The position numbers were made by a program, and so were the translations under genes. 64,000 nt of DNA, from positions 1 to 64,000 of the forward strand of contig JAIBAE010000014.1 of assembly GCA_019695345.1 (NCBI GenBank), written 5' to 3'. Below the pieces are notes generated by a model, which had not been told where the DNA came from, ran no database searches, and worked only from the letters and a program-made list of their open reading frames with translations. Of this stretch, positions 57,508-64,000 are shown piece after piece (within the stretch, counting starts at the first letter, position 1; every line of letters begins with the position of its first letter). The stretch is from Bacteroidota bacterium. GTDB taxonomy: Bacteria > Bacteroidota > Ignavibacteria > Kapaibacteriales > NICIL-2.

Positions 57508-57750
57508 TTTTGCTATCGCAGTCCGCTCCGCACGGTTGCGCTTCTAAGGGCGGGCTTTTGCGGGAAAGAACTGTACTGCAAATCCACACATTAATCGCTT
57601 AAGTGTTGGTAAGTACGAAGTAAAACATTATATATAATTTTTCAAACATACACTCTCCTATCACGATAACGTTTGTGATGCCGTAAAGGTTCTGAGCGGC
57701 ACTTTAAGGTTAATACTTGTATAAGGAACGGTGCCGACTGCGATAGCAAT
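57508..57750. repeat. MITE-like element, family 1, extended copy reaching a start codon
   Basis: The left end is TTTTGCTATCGCAGTCCGCT followed by CC. The right end is GGTGCCGACTGCGATAGCAA followed by T. The spacing of 243 bp is larger than in other copies, and the inner half near the left has the TGCGGGAAAGAACTGT block in inverted orientation, so this may be two elements or one with an insertion. The right end runs into the ATG of the transporter gene at 57749. Confidence 0.65.
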
Positions 57751-59080
57751 GATTGATAATTCAAAACCCATAACGTATAAATACATTCTCCTTTTCTGGT
57801 ACCCACTGGCATTAACATGGGCAATGATGGCATTAGAAGGACCGGTTCTCCAGGCGTTTGTATCGTGGCTACCTATGCAAAAAGAAAATTTAGCAGCATA
57901 CGGTTTAGCAACTAACATTGCTATGATTATCGAATCTCCTGTGATAATGATTCTTAGTGCTACGGTAGCATTGGTAAACAACCGTTCTTCTTTTGAAAAG
58001 TTAAAGCGATTTAGCAATGCATTAAACATTCTTGTTACAGTTGTCTACTTGATTCCGTTACTACCACCAGTGTTTAATTGGTTGGCATTTTCAGTCCTAT
58101 CTTTAACCCCAGAAATTGCAGCATTATTGTATAAAGGTTTGTTATGTTTAGTACTATGGTCGGCAAGCATTGGATACCGTAGATTTTACCAAGGTTTGAT
58201 GATTAAACGAGGTCAGACGCGCTTAGTAGCTATTGGCACAATTGCACGTTTAGTTACTATGGCATTATCTGCAATTGTACTCTCCTACTTCCCTATAGAT
58301 GGCGTGATAGTTGGCGCAGGAGCTTTAGGTGCCGGAGTATTGTTTGAGGCAATAGCAACCAGAATCATGGCTAACGATGTTGTGCGGTATTTCCGTCAGG
58401 CAGAGTCTTCACACACTCCATTAACATTACGTTCGGTTGTTTCCTTTTACATCCCTCTTGCATTAACTTCGGTAGTGGGAATGGCAATAAATCCACTGAT
58501 GGCATTTTTTATGGGAAGGTTTTTGAATCCTATTGAATCGTTAGCAGTTTTCCCCGTAATAGATTCGTTTGTGTTTCAATTCCGTAGTGCAGGTTTTTCG
58601 TATCAGGAAGTAGGTATAGCATTATTAGGTGAGCATAATAGAAATGAACGAAAGATTAGGAATGTAGGTATTGGTTTAATGGCAGTCACTACAATACTTT
58701 TAGTAGGGTTTGCCTTTACTCCGTTACTTCATATTGTATACACAGTTTTCCCGTATCACTTAACACCAGCGCTTTCTTGGTTTGCTATTCTACCAACTCA
58801 GATTTTAGTGCTGTTACCCATATTATCGGTGTTATATTCTTTACAACGTTCGTTACTAATTAATAGTCGCCTAACTAAACAAGTTACAGTATCTACTATA
58901 ATCGAAATCAGTGTTATTGGTTTAATGTTACTTCTGATGGCAAGTATGTTTACAATTACAGGTATTACAGCCGTCTCGATTGCGCTTATAACCGGCAAGT
59001 GTATTGCAAACGTGTATTTATATTGGTACTATCGTTTAGAATTACAAAAGAACCGCAACTATACAATTATTCAAGCATAG
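57749..59080 (+). CDS. Multidrug/polysaccharide exporter-like protein (MOP superfamily)
   Basis: 443 residues from the ATG at 57749. A GTG at 57731 is in frame but would place six residues (MPTAIA) inside the repeat's terminal sequence. About 12 membrane segments are visible. Distinctive motifs are WYPLALTWAMMALEGPVLQA, IGYRRFYQGLMIKRGQTRLV and FYIPLALTSVVGMAINPLMA. The two related halves (YPLALTW.. and IPLALTS..) indicate the internal duplication of MATE/MOP transporters, and the YRRFYQG segment resembles ANKH-like members. The substrate is unknown. Its 3' end overlaps the TPR gene on the other strand by 14 bases. Confidence 0.8.
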   Translation: MIDNSKPITYKYILLFWYPLALTWAMMALEGPVLQAFVSWLPMQKENLAAYGLATNIAMIIESPVIMILSATVALVNNRSSFEKLKRFSNALNILVTVVYLIPLLPPVFNWLAFSVLSLTPEIAALLYKGLLCLVLWSASIGYRRFYQGLMIKRGQTRLVAIGTIARLVTMALSAIVLSYFPIDGVIVGAGALGAGVLFEAIATRIMANDVVRYFRQAESSHTPLTLRSVVSFYIPLALTSVVGMAINPLMAFFMGRFLNPIESLAVFPVIDSFVFQFRSAGFSYQEVGIALLGEHNRNERKIRNVGIGLMAVTTILLVGFAFTPLLHIVYTVFPYHLTPALSWFAILPTQILVLLPILSVLYSLQRSLLINSRLTKQVTVSTIIEISVIGLMLLLMASMFTITGITAVSIALITGKCIANVYLYWYYRLELQKNRNYTIIQA

Positions 59081-60974
59081 ACTCTGTAAGTGTTTGAGTT
59101 TTATAAGCAACTAATTTTTTGTATAAATCTTTATCTAATCGTTCCAGTTTATCCAGGCACATTTGTAATTGCTGTGCAAGCCCAAGGTCAAAGCTGACCT
59201 TACCTACATAATAATATCCCTCGGCATATTCAGGATTTTTCTCAACAAGTTTTTTGTACATTTCAATTGCTTTATCGGGCTGATATGAGCGTTCTAATGC
59301 CTGCCCACAAGCAATATAGGCTTCGTAATAATCAGGTTTAAATAATATCACGTTATTAAAATGTTCAAGTGCTGCATTAAACCTGCCAATAGCAATTTGT
59401 GTAGTTGCTAAATGGTAATGCGCTTCGTATGATTGAGGATTTAATTTCAACACATGTTTTAAGGATTGTATGGCTTTTGCATACTCGCCATTTCGTTCGT
59501 ATAAGCTACCCCTGTGAAGATAAGATTGCTCATGAGATGGTTTGTAACGCAAAGTACTTGTAAATGCCTCAATTGCCTCTTTGTCGTTGCCAAGGTGCTC
59601 TTGTATTATTCCTAATCTGTATAATGCTTCTGGGTTCTTAGGTGCAGTTTCGAGTGCCTGTGTTATGTTTTCTAACGCCAAAGAAATATCATCTTGCCCA
59701 TAATAAACATCAGATAAACCAATATAAGCAGGAGTTAATCCGGGGTTATATTCAATTGCTAATTTATATTCTACAATAGCTTCTTCTATTTGCATTTGTG
59801 ATGCATAACAATCAGCCAAACCACAATGAGCTTCGGCATTGTTGTTTCTTATCTCAATTGCTTTATTGTAATATATTTTAGCTTCATCACAACGTTCAAG
59901 TTTTATCAGTATCTGAGCAGATTTTACATACAGATCAGACTTACGTGGATTCAGCTCAATTGCAGATTTCAATGCATCTAACGCTTCGTTGAATTCATGT
60001 ATTCTTGAGAACACATCTGCTGCCAATAACCACGTTTCAAACGTGCATTGTTTACGTGCTATTGCTTCTTTTAATGCTTCAGCCGATTCCTGAAACTTTT
60101 CTAACATTGCCAGTGCAATGGCTTTGTTCTTAAATCCGTGAGGATAATCTGAATCTTTTTCCAATACAGTAGAAAAGCTTTTTAATGCATCAATATAACT
60201 TCTGTTTTTAAGGTGTACTAAACCAACATTAAAGTGAGCATCAATAAAATTTCCATCTATGCCTAACGCCTCATTTAGTGCATAATAAGCTTCACTGTTA
60301 TTATTCAGATGGAAGTAACAAATACCAATGGAATTATAGATTGATGCATCTCGTGGCAATAACTTTAGCAGTGATTTATACGTTGTAATAGCTTCAGTAT
60401 ATTGCTTCTGCAAACTAAACGCATGAGCTAAACTTTTATAAGCATCAACGTAATCTGGCTTTAATGATAATGCCTTGTTGAAATTATTGATAGCATCGGG
60501 CTGTTTATTCCAATCGGTAAACAGAAGACCTAAATGGAAATAAATTTCCGGAGCCTCTGCTTGAATAGTATAAGCTTTCTGTAAAGATTTCTCAGCACGT
60601 TCAAATTGCCGTATGCATCTGTAATAGTCAGCAACCAAAATGTAAGCTTCAAAGCAATCGGGGTGTTTCTGAAGAGTTGAAAGTGCTAAATCGGAACACT
60701 GCTTATATTCATGAAGTTTGTTATACGTTAGTCCAAGTTGTAAAATTGCAGGATAAGATTCAGGATTCAGTTGAACTGCTTTTTCAAAATAACGAATAGC
60801 CTCTTTAAACTTATGGTTCTCAATCAACTTGTTACCACTCTCTAACAATAACGCCACTTTAGCATTAACTTCTTTTTCTATTGCAAGTGCGTTCCATACA
60901 AAATACCATTCACCCTCCTCGTTTTTCTTGAAGAATTTCTGTAAAAAAGTACCTTGTAGCATTGCCATTATCAT
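59067..60974 (-). CDS. TPR-repeat protein (about 16-17 tetratricopeptide repeats)
   Basis: 635 residues. After about 30 N-terminal residues the whole protein is made of 34-residue TPR units with the A/G8, Y11, A20, P32 pattern, for example FKEAIRYFEKAVQLNPESYP, QPDAINNFNKALSLKPDYVD and PDKAIEMYKKLVEKNPEYAE. No signal peptide, enzymatic domain or membrane segment is seen. TPR superhelices hold protein partners, so it is probably a scaffold; no partner is evident. Three close ATG codons (60974, 60968, 60962) leave the exact start open. A TAAGTTTG octamer about 80 bases upstream (complement of 61055-61062) is a possible -7 element without a -33 TTG. Confidence 0.9.
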   Translation of the reverse strand: MIMAMLQGTFLQKFFKKNEEGEWYFVWNALAIEKEVNAKVALLLESGNKLIENHKFKEAIRYFEKAVQLNPESYPAILQLGLTYNKLHEYKQCSDLALSTLQKHPDCFEAYILVADYYRCIRQFERAEKSLQKAYTIQAEAPEIYFHLGLLFTDWNKQPDAINNFNKALSLKPDYVDAYKSLAHAFSLQKQYTEAITTYKSLLKLLPRDASIYNSIGICYFHLNNNSEAYYALNEALGIDGNFIDAHFNVGLVHLKNRSYIDALKSFSTVLEKDSDYPHGFKNKAIALAMLEKFQESAEALKEAIARKQCTFETWLLAADVFSRIHEFNEALDALKSAIELNPRKSDLYVKSAQILIKLERCDEAKIYYNKAIEIRNNNAEAHCGLADCYASQMQIEEAIVEYKLAIEYNPGLTPAYIGLSDVYYGQDDISLALENITQALETAPKNPEALYRLGIIQEHLGNDKEAIEAFTSTLRYKPSHEQSYLHRGSLYERNGEYAKAIQSLKHVLKLNPQSYEAHYHLATTQIAIGRFNAALEHFNNVILFKPDYYEAYIACGQALERSYQPDKAIEMYKKLVEKNPEYAEGYYYVGKVSFDLGLAQQLQMCLDKLERLDKDLYKKLVAYKTQTLTESMLE

Positions 60975-61152
60975 TGTTGCATCATCCTTGAGCAGTTATC
61001 ATAGCCACTTTGTTTAGTTTATCGGCCAAAACTGTCCTTTTTGTAATAAAAACCCAAACTTACTACTTACAGAATGACTGATTTCTGCTCTCATAAAGCC
61101 ATTTTTCGAACTCTAAGCAGTAAATTGCAACAAAAACACACATATCACTACC

Positions 61153-62484
61153 ATGAACTATACTGTATTAGGGGCAGCAAAGAGTGGGTTAGCTGCAGCA
61201 GAACTGGCGCAACAATTAGGCGAAAACGTATTTGTAAGCGAATACAAATCAGCTGAACAATCTAAAAATGCTGTAGATTTCTTATCATCACGAAACATAG
61301 AATCGGAGTTTGGTGGGCATACATCAAAAGCGTTAAGTAATTGCGAGTGTATTATCGTTTCTCCGGGAATCAAACCAACAACGCCAATTATTCTTGAAGC
61401 AGAATCTAAAGGTATTCCTATTATCAGTGAACTTGAATTTGCATCACGCTACACATCAAATCCAATCATTGCCATCACCGGAACAAATGGAAAAACTACA
61501 ACAACAGCGCTAACCGAATACGTAATAAATCAATCGGGAAAAAAAGCTGTAGCATGTGGCAACATTGGTACTCCACTATCTTCGCTAGTTCGTTCGTTAG
61601 ATAAAGACACAATTATTGTTGCCGAAACAAGTTCATATCAATTAGATAGAATAGATACATTCCGTCCCAAAGTGGCTGTAATACTCAACATCACGCCCGA
61701 CCACATAGAATATCATGGCAATGTGGATAATTACATCGTAGCTAAGTGGAAAATTTTCAAGAATCAAACCGCTTCAGATGTATTACTTTTGTGCGCCGAC
61801 GATGCGATAGCAGCAAACGCAGCGTCAAAAACCAACGCAACTGTTCAATTCTTCAGTGCAAAACACCCTGTACAACACGGAATGTATTGTGCCGATGGGA
61901 ATGTTATAGTTGCTTCACAGCATAAAGAGGAAATACTTATGCGCTACAACGAGTTGCGCCTACCCGGCGTGCATAATGCATACAACTCAATGGCGGCCGC
62001 ATTATCTGCGCGCGCCTTTGAAGTACGGAACGAAAATATACGCGACTCACTCATGTCGTTCTCCGGTGTTGAACACCGCTTAGAGTTTGTACGGTTACTC
62101 GATGGTATCGAATACATCAACGACTCCAAGGCAACCAACGTAAACGCAACATGGTATGCGTTACAAGCATTTCCCAAACCAATCATCCTAATTGCAGGCG
62201 GTCGTGGCGATAACAACGACTACGCTTCTCTCGATGAACTTGTTCGCCAGCACGTAACAACAGTAATTGCAATTGGCGAAGAACAAGAGGCAATCTTCAA
62301 TCACTTCTGCACAATCATTCGCTGCATCCGTGCAACCTCAATGGAAGATGCTGTTCAGAAAGCAAAAGAAAATGCTCACAATGGCGATGCTGTTCTTTTC
62401 TCCCCTGCTTGTAAATCGTTCGATATGTTTATGAATTACGAGCATCGCGGACATGTGTTTAAAGAAATAGTGAATGCATTATAA
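61153..62484 (+). CDS. murD: MurD, UDP-MurNAc-L-alanine:D-glutamate ligase
   Basis: 443 residues, the usual MurD length. The N-terminal domain has YTVLGAAKSGLAAAELAQ and IIVSPGIKPTTP. The central ATPase domain has the P-loop GTNGKTTTTALTEY near 110, ACGNIGTP, AETSSYQLD and ILNITPDHIEYHG. The C-terminal domain has GVEHRLEFV, YINDSKATNVNATWYALQ, IAGGRGDNNDY and LFSPACKSFDMFMNYEHRG. It adds D-Glu to the peptidoglycan precursor in the cytoplasm. It is divergent from the TPR gene and precedes ftsW by 104 bases. mraY, murE and murG are not adjacent. No SD is visible. Confidence 0.97.
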   Translation: MNYTVLGAAKSGLAAAELAQQLGENVFVSEYKSAEQSKNAVDFLSSRNIESEFGGHTSKALSNCECIIVSPGIKPTTPIILEAESKGIPIISELEFASRYTSNPIIAITGTNGKTTTTALTEYVINQSGKKAVACGNIGTPLSSLVRSLDKDTIIVAETSSYQLDRIDTFRPKVAVILNITPDHIEYHGNVDNYIVAKWKIFKNQTASDVLLLCADDAIAANAASKTNATVQFFSAKHPVQHGMYCADGNVIVASQHKEEILMRYNELRLPGVHNAYNSMAAALSARAFEVRNENIRDSLMSFSGVEHRLEFVRLLDGIEYINDSKATNVNATWYALQAFPKPIILIAGGRGDNNDYASLDELVRQHVTTVIAIGEEQEAIFNHFCTIIRCIRATSMEDAVQKAKENAHNGDAVLFSPACKSFDMFMNYEHRGHVFKEIVNAL

Positions 62485-62487
62485 TAT

Positions 62488-62550
62488 GCTATCGCAAACG
62501 GCACCAATCAACAACGCATCAATACCGTCAACATGCCGGAAAGAACCGCT
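62488..62550. repeat. Family 1 repeat, one half, between murD and ftsW
   Basis: TGCTATCGCAAACGGCACCA followed by ATCAACAAC, then ATGCCGGAAAGAACCGC. In complement this matches the right half of the 36064-36194 element nearly word for word: the TTGATTG-GGTGC(C/G)GTTTGCG(A/G)TAGCA order and the GGTTCT(T/C)TCC(G/C)GCA block. It starts 3 bases beyond the murD stop. The opposite end is not recognisable. Confidence 0.6.
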
Positions 62551-62588
62551 GTGTTTGTCAGCACATTTATCGTGATACTGATTACACT

Positions 62589-63683
62589 ATGGCTAAAAAC
62601 TCAGGAAATATAGATTGGTTAATTTTACTTGCTGTTGTTGCATTAATGTTGTTTAGTGTAGCATTTGTTTATAGTGCAAGTTCTGCTGTTGCCAGTGCAA
62701 AGTTTGGGTCGTCGGAAAAACTGTTCTGGAATCATGCCTTCCGTGTACTCGGTGCCTTAGTTATAATGATAGTGATGGCAAAGATTGACTATCACCACAT
62801 CAGAGAATTCACGCGCCCATTAATGGTTGTAGCAATACTGTTTCTGTTATACGTATTTGTAGGCGGCGATAAAGCTAAGGGCGCAGTGCGTTGGGTACAC
62901 TTTGGGTTTATTAACTTTCAACCATCCGAGTTAGCCAAGTTTGCAATCCTTATCCACATCTCCAGAATTCTTTCCGATAAAAAAGAAAAAGTTCTCAGCT
63001 TTAAAGAAGGTTTGATTCCACCATTAGTTTGGATGGGAATTGTTTGCGGACTCATTGCATTACAACCTAACCTCTCAACTGCGTTTGTAATATTTATGTT
63101 GAGTTTTTCGTTGTTGTTTTTATCGGGCGCAAAAGTATGGCAGTTAGCCGGACTTGGAATAGTTGGTTTTGTAATGGCAGCTATCTATGCAATTGGAGCA
63201 GAGTACCGCTTAAACAGATTGTTGGCGTACATCAATGCACCCGGTTCGGAGGATTCACCGGTGAATTATCAACTACAACAAGCATTGATTGCATTTGGTA
63301 ATGGCGGTATAGTTGGCGTTGGTCCCGGGCAAAGCTACCAACGTGATTTATTTCTACCGGAACCTTTTGGTGATTTCATCTTTAGCATTGTTGGTGAAGA
63401 GTATGGATACACTGGTGTTTTGGCAGTTGTAATGGTGTTCGTTATAATTCTGTGGCGTGGTATTATAGCTGCACGAACTGCAAAAGATAGTTTCGGTTTT
63501 TTCCTAGCTTCGGGTATTACGTTAACACTTTCGGTATATGCGTTTGTAAACGCGGGTGTAACGTGTGGTATCTTACCTACTACAGGTTTACCAATGCCCT
63601 TTATAAGTTATGGTGGAACTAGTGTAATATTCTCGGCAGCCGCTGTTGGTATTTTACTTAATGTTTCATCGCAAAAGAAATAA
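62589..63683 (+). CDS. ftsW: FtsW/SEDS peptidoglycan polymerase
   Basis: 364 residues with about 10 membrane segments. Family blocks are SVAFVYSASSAVAS, AVRWVHFGFINFQPSELAK (FtsW/RodA pattern RW...g..fQPSElaK), LQPNLSTAFVIF, NYQLQQALIAFGNGGIVGVG (pattern Yq..qsl.Ai.sGG..G.G), LPEPFGDFIFSIVGEEYG and LPTTGLPMPFISYGGTS. The Asp in the PFGDFIF loop fits the catalytic position of SEDS glycosyltransferases. FtsW rather than RodA is favoured by the position after murD. It lacks the long cytoplasmic N-terminal tail of proteobacterial FtsW. No clear SD. Confidence 0.94.
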   Translation: MAKNSGNIDWLILLAVVALMLFSVAFVYSASSAVASAKFGSSEKLFWNHAFRVLGALVIMIVMAKIDYHHIREFTRPLMVVAILFLLYVFVGGDKAKGAVRWVHFGFINFQPSELAKFAILIHISRILSDKKEKVLSFKEGLIPPLVWMGIVCGLIALQPNLSTAFVIFMLSFSLLFLSGAKVWQLAGLGIVGFVMAAIYAIGAEYRLNRLLAYINAPGSEDSPVNYQLQQALIAFGNGGIVGVGPGQSYQRDLFLPEPFGDFIFSIVGEEYGYTGVLAVVMVFVIILWRGIIAARTAKDSFGFFLASGITLTLSVYAFVNAGVTCGILPTTGLPMPFISYGGTSVIFSAAAVGILLNVSSQKK

Positions 63684-63716
63684 CAATCAAATCCGTGGTA
63701 AACATAGTTTGGAGGT

Positions 63717-63780
63717 AAAGGTTCTTTCCCGCACAAATAAGGTTGTATTTATAAAACACCTTTAGGCGCGGGCGGACAAA
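63717..63780. repeat. Degenerate family 1 repeat fragment downstream of ftsW
   Basis: AAAGGTTCTTTCCCGCACAA is the conserved internal block of family 1, followed by a degenerate GGCGCGGGCGGACAAAG where the terminal repeat should be. It lies 33 bases past the ftsW stop, within the 183-base gap before the next gene. Confidence 0.45.
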
Positions 63781-63866
63781 GAAGAAGACTACTACCAGCT
63801 AACGTGTAAGCCAAAGGTTTTTTGTAACTTGCAATGCAGTATAAATTATATATACGTCAAGGAAGA

Positions 63867-64000
63867 TGACTTTCACAATTCGTGTACTAATAGTACTATT
63901 AGCTTATAATGCTGTGTACTATTCTAACGCACAAGTCCAACCACTTGTTACAGAGAACGGAGTACTTGAAGCAAATAACGCTACTATACTTGGTGATGAT
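63867..64000 (+). CDS. Exported protein, 5' part only
   Basis: The ATG at 63867 opens a frame that runs to the window edge (44 codons). AAGGA lies 2 bases before the ATG, closer than usual. The first 22 residues, starting MTFTIRVLIVLLAYNAVYYS and ending NA before Gln, form a short signal peptide with an SNA|Q cleavage site. The rest (VQPLVTENGVLEANNATILG) is too short to assign. It may begin a large secreted or T9SS-type protein like others in the window. Confidence 0.6.

Noticed and set aside
1-64000. tRNA, rRNA, CRISPR, insertion sequences and prophage genes
   Set aside because: No T-loop/anticodon patterns, direct-repeat arrays, DDE transposase motifs or phage genes were found by reading both strands. 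GGTTCG strings occur only in the family 2 repeats and do not fold as tRNA. The contractile-tail-like genes belong to the T6SS, not a phage, because TssK, TssL, TssM and ClpV are present.

Overview
The window is AT-rich and densely coded, and comes from a Gram-negative bacterium of the Bacteroidota/Ignavibacteriota/Kapabacteria kind (FCB group). The basis is three secreted proteins ending in a type IX secretion (T9SS)-style C-terminal sorting domain, many starts with weak or no Shine-Dalgarno (SD) sequence, OmpA/SBBP surface proteins, and one match to the Bacteroidota promoter pattern TTG-N20-TAnnTTTG. The exact phylum cannot be fixed from the sequence alone. No tRNA, rRNA, CRISPR array, transposase or prophage gene was seen.

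Positions 1-20496 (all minus strand) hold a type VI secretion system (T6SS). In transcription order it reads tssK, tssL (fused to an OmpA domain), tssM, tssA, an unrecognised gene, tssB, tssC, hcp, hcp, terminator, tssE, tssF, tssG, a SAM methyltransferase, clpV/tssH and the start of vgrG, which runs off the left edge. With TssA, TssK, TssL and TssM it follows the proteobacterial T6SS(i) plan rather than the Bacteroidota T6SS(iii) plan. No tssJ lipoprotein gene is present.

Positions 20886-36031 hold a large alpha-2-macroglobulin lipoprotein with a CVEQ thioester, a T9SS-type propeller protein, rsgA and gyrB (convergent), an orphan biotinyl carrier protein, a T9SS-type M14 carboxypeptidase and an LCP-like lipoprotein.

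Positions 36124-51206 hold a surface-polysaccharide locus on the minus strand: gmd, a Wzx-like flippase, a Wzy/ligase-like membrane protein, four glycosyltransferase or glycosyltransferase-like genes, a membrane transglutaminase-like protein, asnB, a UDP-sugar epimerase and an alpha/alpha-barrel-like protein. Two DUF2147 paralogues sit inside it on the opposite strand.

Positions 51561-64000 hold a seven-bladed SBBP propeller protein directly joined to a double-OmpA outer-membrane protein, a MOP/MATE-like transporter, a TPR protein, murD, ftsW and the start of an exported protein. The usual division/cell-wall (dcw) cluster is reduced here to murD-ftsW.

The feature that ties the window together is not protein coding. 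About fourteen copies or fragments of two GC-rich, MITE-like intergenic elements, with imperfect terminal inverted repeats, occur roughly every 5 kb. They usually abut stop codons. One supplies the last codons and stop of a gene, one reaches a start codon, and one surrounds a terminator.
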